Source: Streptomyces violaceusniger Tu 4113 (lineage in GTDB: Bacteria > Actinomycetota > Actinomycetes > Streptomycetales > Streptomycetaceae). Taken from it: 64,000 nucleotides of DNA. Shown piece by piece: positions 8,601-16,591 of the stretch. Location: contig NC_015957.1 of the NCBI RefSeq assembly GCF_000147815.2, positions 1,054,001 through 1,118,000 on the forward strand. The letters are read 5' to 3'. The translations under genes and the position numbers were made by a program. Numbering within the stretch: the stretch's first letter is position 1; each line of letters starts with the position of its first letter. Below the pieces are notes generated by a model. The model searched no databases. It had not been told where the DNA came from and saw only the letters and a list, made by a program, of their open reading frames with translations.

Positions 8601-8791
8601 GTCTGGCCTCCGGTCCATGGATGAACGGGCGTGCTGCAGAGGACATCCCGGTCGGTCGTAGATCCAGAACTTCCGTGATGTGCGTCCACGCTGTCCATGG
8701 GCACGCGCACAGGCCCGAAGCGGCAGCAACGGTGGTGGCGGGGCGGACGAGTCGGCCTGTACGCCGGGTCCTGTCTGCCGACATCGTCGTA

Positions 8792-9391
8792 TCAGGGCCG
8801 CGCATCCCGCACGGCCTCGGCGATGACGGTGGTCACCACCTTGCGGAGGGCCCCGGCATCCGGCGGCCCGGCTTCGCGGTCCGCGAAGAGCAGGTGCCCG
8901 GCGCCGATCAACGTCGGCGCGAGCGCGTCGATGTCGGCGTCGGCCGCGATGCGTCCCCGGTCCCGCTCGGCGGCGAGGTAGGAGGCGATCATGGCCGTGG
9001 CCTCCGTCAGGAGCGGCACGCCGGTCGGCGTGGTTTCGCGGAGCCGGGCGCGTAGCTCGTCGCGCGAGGTGACGAGGCTGACGAGGGCCACGGCGACCGA
9101 CTCGAACAGGGTCGTCAGCGCGTCGGCGAGGTGGTCGGCGATGGCGCCGGTCCTGGCGGAGTCGCGCAGGGCGGCGGACTGCTGGTCGAGCCGGGCGATG
9201 CGATCCAGGATGAGCTCGGCGAGGAAGGCGTCGAAGTCGGCGAAATGCCGGTGCAGGACGCCCTTGGCGCAGCCCGCCTCCGTGGTGACCGCCCGACTGG
9301 TCAGCGCGCTCGGCCCGTCCCGGAGCAGGATTCGCTCGGCGGCGTGGAAGAGCTGCTCGCGTACGTCACGCATGGCCACCCCTGTCGGCAC
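8792..9391 (-). CDS. TetR-family transcriptional regulator
   Basis: 199 residues. The N-terminal TetR HTH (LTSRAVTTEAGCAKGVLHRH, FADFDAFLAELI) is followed by an all-helical ligand domain. The GTG start at 9391 has GAGGAGGG about 7 bases upstream; an in-frame ATG at 9373 is weaker. It is divergent from a methyltransferase, and two palindromes in the shared promoter are the obvious operators. It probably represses that methyltransferase in response to an unknown small molecule. Confidence 0.88.
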   Translation of the reverse strand: MPTGVAMRDVREQLFHAAERILLRDGPSALTSRAVTTEAGCAKGVLHRHFADFDAFLAELILDRIARLDQQSAALRDSARTGAIADHLADALTTLFESVAVALVSLVTSRDELRARLRETTPTGVPLLTEATAMIASYLAAERDRGRIAADADIDALAPTLIGAGHLLFADREAGPPDAGALRKVVTTVIAEAVRDARP

Positions 9392-9426
9392 CGTGCGTCC
9401 CTCCTCACCTCATCGGGCCCGCTCCA

Positions 9427-9471
9427 TTGACGAGTGGGCATGTGCCCACTCATAGTGGGCGCATGCCCACT
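9427..9471 (+). promoter_or_regulatory. Tandem TetR-type operators over a leaderless promoter
   Basis: Two palindromes sit 21 bp apart centre to centre, two helical turns. The first is 9433-9450, arms AGTGGGCA and TGCCCACT around TG. The second is 9454-9471, arms AGTGGGC and GCCCACT around GCAT. The first exactly fills the 18-bp spacer between a -35-like TTGACG (9427-9432) and a -10-like CATAGT (9451-9456). A start 7 bases on falls at ATG 9463, which has no ribosome site, so the message is probably leaderless. TetR binding here would block the methyltransferase promoter. Confidence 0.72.
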
Positions 9472-10296
9472 CTACCGTTTTCCGGGAACGAGCCTCATCA
9501 ACACCGACAGATGGCGGAGTCGTTCGGCTCGGATGCCGAACGCTACGACCAGGCTCGGCCCCGCTATCCCCAAGCCATGGTGGACCGGATCGCCACCGGC
9601 AGCCCCGGCCCCGACGTCCCCAATGTCCTCGACATCCTCGACGTCGGCTGTGGCACCGGTATCGCGGCCCGGCAGTTCCAGGAGGCAGGCCGCACGGTGC
9701 TCGGGGTCGAGCCGGACGCGCGGATGGCCGAGGTGGCGCGGCGGCTCGGGACGGAGGTCGAGGTCGCGACTTTCGAAGCCTGGGACCCGGCCGGTCGGCG
9801 ATTCGACGCCGTGATCGCGGGCCAGGCATGGCACTGGGTCGACCCGGCCGCGGGGGCGGCCAAAGCCGCTCAGGTCCTGCGGCCCCACGCCCGACTGACC
9901 GCGTTCTGGAACGTCTTCCAGCTCCCGCCCGACCTGGCGGAAGCCGTCGCCACGATCTGCCAACGGGTCGTGCCCGAAGCACCGTTCGACTTCCGGGCGA
10001 TGACGCGGGGCGGCCTGGACGCCAACCAGCCGATACTCACCAAGGCCGCCGACGGAATGCGAGAGGCGGGCGCGTTCGGCGAACCGGAGCAGTGGCGGTT
10101 CGACTGGGAGCGGACCTACACCCGGGACGCGTGGCTGGACCAGATCCCCGCCCAGGGCGCCTTCACCCGGCTCCCCTCGGCCAAGCTGGCGGAAGTGCTG
10201 GAGGGTGTTGGCGCAGCCATCGACGCGATGGGCGGCAGCTTCACGATGCCGTACGCAACGGTGGTGATCACCGCGACGCGAACTGCCCCTGCCTGA
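9463..10296 (+). CDS. Class I SAM-dependent methyltransferase
   Basis: 277 residues from ATG 9463. The SAM-binding motif I DVGCGTGIAARQF is at about residues 62-75, followed by the acidic EPDARMAEVARRL and the motif AGQAWHWVDP, typical of UbiE/SmtA-like methyltransferases. The start is inside the second operator, fitting a leaderless transcript. The divergent TetR gene is the likely regulator. Substrate unknown. Confidence 0.85.
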   Translation: MPTLPFSGNEPHQHRQMAESFGSDAERYDQARPRYPQAMVDRIATGSPGPDVPNVLDILDVGCGTGIAARQFQEAGRTVLGVEPDARMAEVARRLGTEVEVATFEAWDPAGRRFDAVIAGQAWHWVDPAAGAAKAAQVLRPHARLTAFWNVFQLPPDLAEAVATICQRVVPEAPFDFRAMTRGGLDANQPILTKAADGMREAGAFGEPEQWRFDWERTYTRDAWLDQIPAQGAFTRLPSAKLAEVLEGVGAAIDAMGGSFTMPYATVVITATRTAPA

Positions 10297-10451
10297 CCCG
10301 GCACATGGCCTCACGGCCCTGTTCGTCGAGGAGGCTCCAGTGGCGCTCGATTCGCCGGACTGGCACGTATCGCGGCTGACCACCCACCCCCTTGGTGATG
10401 TCCACTCGCTGCCTTTACGGCCGGAGGCGCGCCCGCAGCGCATCCCTCACC

Positions 10452-10736
10452 CTATTCCTCTGGTTCAGGTAGTCGCTCGCCCCTGCTCTTGGCCACCCGC
10501 AGGGCGTCGCGCAGTGCCTCGCAGAGCCGGTTCCCGAGATACCGTAATTCCATGGCGCTCACCTTGTTGTCGCCCAGCATCTCGTGCCCGATAGTGATCA
10601 GTTCGGCGCCTGTGCGGAGCTGTAGGTCCTCCATCTCATCAGCCACCTGCGAGACGTAGCCATGGTGATCCGTGACGAGGTAACAGGGCTTCCCATTCGG
10701 GTCGGACCAAGGCAGGAGGCGGGGGCCTGCGCTCAT
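10452..10736 (-). CDS. Hypothetical protein, paralogue of the gene at 25341-25673
   Basis: A 94-residue helical protein starting MSAGPRLLPWSDPNGKPCYL. A small N-terminal strand unit is followed by a long helical region (YVSQVADEMEDLQLRTGAEL, then LRYLGNRLCEALRDALRVAK). It is clearly related to the protein at 25341-25673 in the mobile element, which shares the same start and the same helix order. Both are coupled by ATGA overlap to an upstream short gene and lie opposite an XRE/TPR regulator. I do not recognise a function. The conserved layout suggests a regulator-associated module common in Streptomyces. Confidence 0.72.
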   Translation of the reverse strand: MSAGPRLLPWSDPNGKPCYLVTDHHGYVSQVADEMEDLQLRTGAELITIGHEMLGDNKVSAMELRYLGNRLCEALRDALRVAKSRGERLPEPEE

Positions 10737-10816
10737 CGAATCGCCACCTCCTGCCCGTGAAAGCAATATGCGGGCAACTGTGATTGTTCGATCCAATTGG
10801 CGATACTCTCTCTCAC
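10733..10816 (-). CDS. 27-aa coupled peptide, likely deletion remnant of a 91-aa gene type
   Basis: A GTG at 10814-10816 with GAGGAG 7 bases upstream opens 27 codons that end in an ATGA overlap with the next gene. Its start (RESIANWIE) and end (CFHGQEVAIR) align with the start (RNCIGRVFE) and end (CAPHGMVVVR) of the 91-residue gene at 25670-25945, while about 65 middle residues are missing. The upstream GGGGCGTGG(C/G)CAAC stretch is shared too. It may survive only to couple translation of the downstream gene. Confidence 0.5.
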   Translation of the reverse strand: MRESIANWIEQSQLPAYCFHGQEVAIR

Positions 10817-10971
10817 GTTGGCGCTCCTCACCGCGTTGCCCACGCCCCGGACCCTTCGCCCGGTCGCGGGGTTACACCTAGGCAACCTCTCTGGCACATC
10901 AGCGGGTAGCGCCTGTAGGGGTGTTGAAAGGTGTTGGTTCCGCATTCGTTCATGACCGAAGGCCGTGAATC

Positions 10972-12321
10972 ATGAAAACGCCGAACGAAAAGCTGTCCGA
11001 TTGGCTGGCTCGATCCGGAATGAGTCAAGGCGAGTTAGCTCGACGAACAAGGGTTCAAGCCAAGCGTTGGGGCCAGCCGCATATTGCCCCGGATGCCACG
11101 AGCGTTCGACGCTGGTTGACCGGAGAACAACCCCGGCCCCCCGTACCCGACATCCTGGCGGATGCGTTCTCGGCAGCCATGGGCTACCGCGTCACGACGT
11201 ACGACTTGGGGCTCGGCGACAGTGCGACGGCGGACAGAGGGCTTGTGTACAGCCCTTCCTTCCTGGCTACCGTGGAAGCCGTTGCCGACTTGGGGAGGGC
11301 CGACGTGGACCGTCGTAAGTTCTTGGCCTCAGCACCGTTCGCCGCCGTTGCCGGCATCGGACCAAGCCGAGACTGGCTGTTGAGCACGCTCGACCAGCAG
11401 CCCAAGCCGGGCCCCAGGGTGAGGCTGGAGGACGTGAGCGCAGTCCGGAACATGTTCGGCGTCTTCCAGCAGATGGACATCTTCCAGGGCGGCGGAGCAG
11501 GCCGCCTCACCTTGGCTGCCTACATGAACGCCCATGTGTTCCCGCTGCTGCGACGCACGCATACCGAGCGGGTTCGGCGCGCTCTGTGCGAGGCCGCCGC
11601 CGAGCAGACGTATCTGCTGGGTTGGATGGCATACGACAACGGGGAGCACGGGGCGGCGCAGCGCTACCTCATCCAGTCGCTCCGTCTCGCAGAGGAGTCG
11701 CGCAATCCCGCCCTCGGCGCGCATGTGCTGGCCGGGATGGCGGATCAGGCCACGCTTCTCGGTCACCCCGAAGAGGGTCGTAGGCTCGCCCAGTCGGGCC
11801 GGGCTGGACTCGCCAAGTCGGCATCCCCTGCATGTCTGGCCGATCTCTGGGCGCTGGAGGCTCGTGCTTGCGCCAAGCTCGGTGACAAGCGAGCGGCGGT
11901 GTCGGCGATCGCGAAATCGGAGACCTCGTACGAGAGTGTGCGTCCTGAAGAGGAGCAGGAGTGGGCCGCGTTCATCGACCCGGCGTACTTGCACGGGGAG
12001 CACGCCAACACCTTCCGTGATCTTGACGAACCGCAGAACGCCAAGGATCACGCCCGCAGGTCAATCGACCATGCCCGCAAGCAGAAGCGCGCCCGTCGGG
12101 GCGCTATGTCACATGCGGCGTTGGCGGCCGCGTACCTTCAGAGCAAGGATCTGGAAGCGGCCCATGCGGCCGGGATGCGGACGATCTCTCTCACCCGGCA
12201 GGTCAAGTCGTCCCGAGCTGTCGAAGCGGTCCAGGACTTGCAGAAGCGCATGAAGCCCTTCGGCAGGCACCGCCTGGTCGCGGACTTCAACGAGCGAGCG
12301 AGTGAACTGGTGGCCGCCTGA
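10972..12321 (+). CDS. XRE-type HTH regulator with TPR-like C-terminus
   Basis: 449 residues. Residues about 5-70 form an HTH with an inserted loop (KLSDWLARSGMSQGELARRT, then SVRRWLTGEQPRPPVPDILA). The rest (about 130-449) is helical and TPR-like, with motifs such as EQTYLLGWMAYDNGEHGAAQ and AHVLAGMADQATLLGHPEEG. This class of actinomycete regulator is thought to sense peptides or metabolites through the TPR. It is divergent from the 10733/10452 operon, which it probably controls. The RDFLAS-like DRRKFLAS segment between the domains is common in these proteins. Confidence 0.82.
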   Translation: MKTPNEKLSDWLARSGMSQGELARRTRVQAKRWGQPHIAPDATSVRRWLTGEQPRPPVPDILADAFSAAMGYRVTTYDLGLGDSATADRGLVYSPSFLATVEAVADLGRADVDRRKFLASAPFAAVAGIGPSRDWLLSTLDQQPKPGPRVRLEDVSAVRNMFGVFQQMDIFQGGGAGRLTLAAYMNAHVFPLLRRTHTERVRRALCEAAAEQTYLLGWMAYDNGEHGAAQRYLIQSLRLAEESRNPALGAHVLAGMADQATLLGHPEEGRRLAQSGRAGLAKSASPACLADLWALEARACAKLGDKRAAVSAIAKSETSYESVRPEEEQEWAAFIDPAYLHGEHANTFRDLDEPQNAKDHARRSIDHARKQKRARRGAMSHAALAAAYLQSKDLEAAHAAGMRTISLTRQVKSSRAVEAVQDLQKRMKPFGRHRLVADFNERASELVAA

Positions 12322-12395
12322 AACGACGTGCAGTAGCCGGATGCCCCGGACCATCGTGGCCAGGGGCGTCCGGGGGCGGGCTTGGTGTGTATCGA

Positions 12396-12827
12396 TCAGT
12401 GCACGACGACACCGGGGACAAGGGCAACGAGGCCCGACACGAAGCTGCCTACGCCTGCCAGGGTGGTGGCCTTTCCGTCCGAGAACAGCCCCGCGCAGAA
12501 TTGGCGGACTTGACGACGGAGGATGAGCATCTTCAGCTTCTGCCAGCGGTGCTGACGGATATGACATCCGAGGAGGAGTCCGGACGCGTTGTTCCGGCAA
12601 CCGTCGTCGCGGCCGCGTACCGGAGCGCCGCACGTCACAGGCGCCTGGAAGAGACACCATGCGACTGTGATCGCTGAGAGCGCGATCACTACGGCTGGTC
12701 CGGCAGCCGAATTGATCCATGCTGCGATGAGCAGCAGACCTGCCAGAACGCCCCACCACTGGCCCAGCCCACCCAGCGCATTGCTTCGTGCCCCCGAAGT
12801 CGCCATGGGGTGCATGTTGTGACGCAT
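12396..12827 (-). CDS. Hypothetical membrane protein with conserved Cys cluster
   Basis: Up to 143 residues. Two hydrophobic segments (WWGVLAGLLLIAAWI; VVIALSAITVAWCLFQAPV) are followed by a Cys-rich soluble stretch CGAP...CRNN.SGLLLGCHIRQHRWQK that looks conserved and metal-ligand-like, then a C-terminal hydrophobic hairpin. I recall similar short Streptomyces proteins of unknown role. The start is uncertain (ATG at 12827, 12815 or 12806; none has a clear ribosome site). It is convergent with the XRE/TPR gene. Confidence 0.55.
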   Translation of the reverse strand: MRHNMHPMATSGARSNALGGLGQWWGVLAGLLLIAAWINSAAGPAVVIALSAITVAWCLFQAPVTCGAPVRGRDDGCRNNASGLLLGCHIRQHRWQKLKMLILRRQVRQFCAGLFSDGKATTLAGVGSFVSGLVALVPGVVVH

Positions 12828-13026
12828 ACGCCATTGTCATGCACGCAGAGCCCCGCATTGGCCGGATCACTGCGGAAGTAGGCCAGTTCCCCAGCCAGGC
12901 GCCTGCCTGCGCGAAGGTGCAGACATTGACGCGCTCCTCGCGGCTGAGCTTAGGCAGCCCCATGGCTGCTCAGCTCTCACCAAGGAACGAGCGCGGGGAC
13001 CAACCAGGCGACCGGCGTGAACAGGG

Positions 13027-13518
13027 TCAGGCACCCAGGTCGTGATACATGACGTGCAGGCCGACCGGCCCCAACTCCGGATGCCGGAACGCGCCCGGCA
13101 CGGTGCCGATGAGGGTGAACCCGAGGCGCTCGTACAGTCCGACAGCGGGCGCGTTCGAAGCCGCGACCGCGTTGAACTGCACACCGGCGAAGCCGCTGGT
13201 CGAGGCCCAGTTGAGCAGATACTCGCCCAGCGCCTGACCGACACCCCGGCCGCGCGCCTCAGCCGCCACCATGAAGTTGCCACTGGCGATATGGGCACCG
13301 GGACCGGGCCGATTGGGGTACATATTCGACGTGCCGAGCACCCGCTCGCCCTCCACGGCCACCACGACATGTCCCGGGGGCGGCACCACCCACATCTCGT
13401 GTGCCTGCGCCTCAGTCTGGTGGGGGTCGTAGCAGAAGGTGTCTCCCTTGCGGACAATCTGCTCGACGATCGGCCAGACCTGCGACCAGTCACGCTCCTC
13501 GAACGCCCGGATTTCCAT
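13027..13518 (-). CDS. GNAT-family N-acetyltransferase
   Basis: 163 residues. It has the GNAT fold with the acetyl-CoA pyrophosphate loop AARGRGVGQALGEYLLNWA (R/QxxGxG/A motif) at about 88-106 and the final VGLYERLGFTLIGTVPGAF strand-helix typical of the family. It resembles phosphinothricin/L-amino-acid acetyltransferase-type enzymes, but the acceptor cannot be told from sequence. Standalone gene on the minus strand. Confidence 0.85.
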   Translation of the reverse strand: MEIRAFEERDWSQVWPIVEQIVRKGDTFCYDPHQTEAQAHEMWVVPPPGHVVVAVEGERVLGTSNMYPNRPGPGAHIASGNFMVAAEARGRGVGQALGEYLLNWASTSGFAGVQFNAVAASNAPAVGLYERLGFTLIGTVPGAFRHPELGPVGLHVMYHDLGA

Positions 13519-13606
13519 CCGCCATACGCTAGCAACGGAGTTCAGCCCTTCCGACCGAATTTCTCGTGCCGAATCAGTCTGATGTGACCGTCGCCGCCCC
13601 GCCCGC

Positions 13607-14671
13607 TCATTCGTGAGAGCGGGAAGCCCCCCGCTCGATCAGGCATCGGCGCCCCGCCGCGAGTGTGGTGAGGGCCCGGGGGGCCCCGCGCAGGCGGGCG
13701 GTCAGGGCATCCGTCAGCGTGAGGAGGCAGCGGGGGTCCACTGAGCGGGCGGAGAGGTAGGTCGCGGCGAAGGCGAGGTGGCCGGTGAATACGCGCTCGT
13801 CGTCCACGAATACGGCCGCGGCCAGGGAGTCCAGCAGCCGGCCGAGGAAATCGGCGGCCTCCTCGTGTTCCATGCCCGAGCGGTTCCGCAAGCCGGGGAG
13901 CACGTCACGCAGCGCGTGGGTCACGTGAGCGAGCAGCTCGGGGCGTTGCCGGACGAGTACGGCGTACGCCTCCACGGCACCGGCCTGGACCGACGATTCC
14001 CCGCATGTCACCGGGGGCCAGGGGTGAAGCAGTGCTTCCGCGGCGCCACGGGCGTCGGCCGCGTACAGGTCCGCGCCCAGGGCGTACGCCCATGTGCCGT
14101 CGGGGCCGAATCCCGGTCCGCCCGTCATGACGGGAACGCCGGCGCATCTGCAGGTCTCGATCTGGCGGTGGGCGAGCGGAAGGTTCCACGACAGGGTGCA
14201 GGAGAGAGCGACCACGTCGGGGCCGTTCTGATGGACGTCCGAGAGAAGCTCGTGCGGGGAGACCGAGCCGCCGAGTGAGCGCACGTGGAAGCCGCGCAGG
14301 CGCAGCACCTCGGTGAGGATGTGGGAGGGCAGCACGTGCCATTCGCCGTCGCTGCATGCCACCAGCACATGGCGGGGTGGGCCCGCCTCGGCAGGTGTGC
14401 GTACGGTGCGGGCGGTGGACGCGATCGCGTCCACTGTCAGCCGGCTGACATGGGTGGCGGCGTGCTCCTGCGCCACCGTCCACTCGCCGGACTCCCACCG
14501 CTCACCGACCCTGACCTGGGCGGGTGCCACCAGGCCGAGCAGTACGTCCTCCGCGTTCACGCCACTCGTCACCAGGCCGGTGGCCAGCTCCAGCGCTCCG
14601 TCCTCGTCCGCACCTGCCAGGCAGGTGTCGAAGTCCGCGCGGGCGGTGTCGGTGATCCCGGTGCCGTTCAT
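13607..14671 (-). CDS. Cobalamin-binding protein with CarH/LitR-like Wx9EH motif
   Basis: 354 residues. Residues about 10-85 are a helical cap containing W59 followed nine residues later by E69-H70. This Wx9EH pattern contacts adenosylcobalamin in CarH/LitR light sensors. Residues 100-215 form a Rossmann-type B12-binding domain with D108-G-E110-W-H112, where H112 is the candidate lower axial ligand, and a GGPGFGPDG loop. The last 130 residues are helical and unassigned. There is no DNA-binding domain. The start overlaps the phosphatase stop (ATGA), so signalling with that protein is likely. Confidence 0.78.
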   Translation of the reverse strand: MNGTGITDTARADFDTCLAGADEDGALELATGLVTSGVNAEDVLLGLVAPAQVRVGERWESGEWTVAQEHAATHVSRLTVDAIASTARTVRTPAEAGPPRHVLVACSDGEWHVLPSHILTEVLRLRGFHVRSLGGSVSPHELLSDVHQNGPDVVALSCTLSWNLPLAHRQIETCRCAGVPVMTGGPGFGPDGTWAYALGADLYAADARGAAEALLHPWPPVTCGESSVQAGAVEAYAVLVRQRPELLAHVTHALRDVLPGLRNRSGMEHEEAADFLGRLLDSLAAAVFVDDERVFTGHLAFAATYLSARSVDPRCLLTLTDALTARLRGAPRALTTLAAGRRCLIERGASRSHE

Positions 14672-16356
14672 GGGGCCTCGGCCTCCCCGGCATCTCCGGA
14701 CCCGCCGGGGCCCTCGGGCCGATGGTGCGGTGGTGCGCCACGGTGGGACGGTGCGCCACGGCGGGGCGGTGCCTGAAGCGTCAGGATGGAGATGTCGTCG
14801 TGCGGGCGGCCGGCGAGCCATTCGGTCGTGAGGAGTTCCAGCCGCTCGGCGACCGACGGCGCCTGCATGCCGCCGCAGCTCGCCAGCGCGTCGACGAGGC
14901 GTTCGTCGCCGTAGATCTCCCGCCCGCTCGCACCACCGCGTGCCTCCGTGACCCCGTCGCTGTAGAGAAGCATCAGCTCGCCGGGTTCGAGACGGCACTC
15001 GGTACGGCCGAAACTGGGATCGGGCACCGCTCCGAGGAGCATGCCCTCGCAGACGATTTCCGCCACCTTTCCATCGTCGCGCAGGACGAGCGGGGAGAGG
15101 TGGCCGCCGCTGGCGATCTCGACCTTCACCGAGCCGTCGTCGCAGGGGCGGGCGGAACCCGTGACCAGGGTTGTGAAGCGGTGGCCGGCGCTCATGACGA
15201 GGTCGTTGAGCAGCCGCAGATCGCTCAGGGGCTCGGGCCCCGTCCGGACCATGGCCAGGGTGCGCATGCTCTGCCGCACCTGCCCTCCCACCACCGCGGC
15301 CTCCGCGCCCTTGCCGGACACGTCGCCGAAGAAGAACGTGACCCCGCCCGCGGCGGAAGGGGCCACATGGTAGAAGTCGCCGCTGATGCGCAGAGCCTCC
15401 GCGGCCGGCCGGTAGGCGGCGCCGAGCCTGAGGCCGTCGGCCGACGGCAGCGGCTCCGGAGCCATGCTGGCCTGCAGGACGGCGATGGTCTGGGCCTGCT
15501 GCGAGTAGAGCGCCGCCGTTGCCAGCGCGAGTCCGGCCCGTACGGCGAACCGATGCGCCAGCTCGATGTCCGCGTCGTCGAAGCGGGCACGCTCCGGGCC
15601 GCGCAGCATGATCAGCGCACCGGCCGGGACGCCCCCCGCGGCGAGCTGGACCACCAGCGCGTCCTCGACGTGACCGAACTCGCCGGGCATGACCTCGTCG
15701 AGCGCGTCCATCTCCTGAGGGCGTACGACAGTGGGGCGCGGTTGGAGCCCGTACAGCGCGTCCGCGACCTTGGGCACCCGTTCCAGCGTCTCGACCGCCA
15801 CCTCCCCGGAGCACCGGGCATCGCCCGGACCCGCCCGGTGCCAGCGGGTACGCCGCCCGCTCACGGGCAGGACGACCACGGACGCGTCCGCCAGCTTCGG
15901 GATCACGATCTCGACCAGCGCGCGGACCGTACGGCCGTGATGGAGCGAGGCGCCCAGGCGCCGGGTGGTCTCCTCCAGAAACGCCGACTTCTCGCGCTCG
16001 TGGGCGAGCGCGGCCTCGGCCTCCTGGGCGCTGCTGACCTGATGGACCAGCCACACCGTGAGCCCACCGGCGGTGTGCAGGCGACCGGTGAGCCCGCGGC
16101 CCTCGTAAGCGGCGGAGAAGTGCTCCGCCCGCCGGGCGGCGGCGCGGGCGAGGGGCGCGGCCGCTGACATGCTGACCGGTCCGCCCGGGCGCAGCCGGGG
16201 GAAGAGGCGGGCTGCGGCGCGGTTGAATCCGCGGACGGGCCCGTCGGCCCGGTCGCAGATGACGACGGCCTCGTCAACAAGATCCAGCAGCTCGCCGAGC
16301 TGCGACGGGACACACTCCCATGCGCCCCCGCCCCCGCCGCCGCTGTCGTCCGTCAT
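14668..16356 (-). CDS. PAS-GAF-PP2C (SpoIIE-type) phosphatase
   Basis: 562 residues from ATG 16356 (GAGGCGG upstream). In order: an N-terminal PAS-like domain (LGELLDLVDEAVVICDRADG), a coiled linker (about 115-150), a GAF-like domain (about 150-320), and a SpoIIE/PP2C domain with metal-binding motifs GDFYHV, FFFGDVSGKG, LYSDGVTEAR and PHDDISILTL. Such phosphatases usually act on anti-sigma antagonist proteins in sigma-B/F-like switches. It is the first gene of an operon with the cobalamin module, suggesting a light- or cobalamin-responsive input. No membrane segment. Confidence 0.88.
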   Translation of the reverse strand: MTDDSGGGGGGAWECVPSQLGELLDLVDEAVVICDRADGPVRGFNRAAARLFPRLRPGGPVSMSAAAPLARAAARRAEHFSAAYEGRGLTGRLHTAGGLTVWLVHQVSSAQEAEAALAHEREKSAFLEETTRRLGASLHHGRTVRALVEIVIPKLADASVVVLPVSGRRTRWHRAGPGDARCSGEVAVETLERVPKVADALYGLQPRPTVVRPQEMDALDEVMPGEFGHVEDALVVQLAAGGVPAGALIMLRGPERARFDDADIELAHRFAVRAGLALATAALYSQQAQTIAVLQASMAPEPLPSADGLRLGAAYRPAAEALRISGDFYHVAPSAAGGVTFFFGDVSGKGAEAAVVGGQVRQSMRTLAMVRTGPEPLSDLRLLNDLVMSAGHRFTTLVTGSARPCDDGSVKVEIASGGHLSPLVLRDDGKVAEIVCEGMLLGAVPDPSFGRTECRLEPGELMLLYSDGVTEARGGASGREIYGDERLVDALASCGGMQAPSVAERLELLTTEWLAGRPHDDISILTLQAPPRRGAPSHRGAPPHHRPEGPGGSGDAGEAEAP

Positions 16357-16519
16357 CGGCCACCGCCTCTTGCGCATGGGGCTGCCGCGCCCATAGTGCC
16401 CGGGTTGCTCCACCTTCCATTCTGTTTGTCCGGTGTGGTTGTCGCATGGGTGCATTGGTGGGCGTCGGGGGCGTCGCTGGAGGGCTGGGAGGCCCAGGGG
16501 CTGACTATCGATGCGCAGG

Positions 16520-16591
16520 TCAGCCCTCCGCCGGGGCCACCCCGATCGGGCAGGAGACGCCCGTGCCTACGAGGGTATAGCTATGTGACCC
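16520..16591 (+). other. attL of the msrA-site array (site D) with the displaced native msrA tail
   Basis: On the minus strand 16520-16565 encodes GTGVSCPIGVAPAEG and stop, the normal MsrA C-terminus, separated from its gene at 34.7 kb. The crossover core GACGCCCGTGCC (16556-16567) is repeated at msrA (34731-34742). To its right lies an attP arm AGCTATGTGACCC (16579-16591), nearly the reverse complement of GGGTCACTTAGCT found left of the core at 34717-34729. This marks the left junction of the integrated array. Confidence 0.8.

Noticed and set aside
10340..10594. Short plus-strand frame starting GTG with GAGGAGG upstream (MALDSPDWHVSRL)
   Set aside because: The ribosome site is good, but the sequence becomes low-information and runs over the antisense of a likely real gene (10452-10736). 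It may be a gene remnant; no family could be named.
14672..16054. Upstream extension of the cobalamin-gene frame to 16054
   Set aside because: The frame is open but lies over the phosphatase gene, whose PP2C motifs are in another frame. The ATGA overlap at 14668-14671 gives the natural start.
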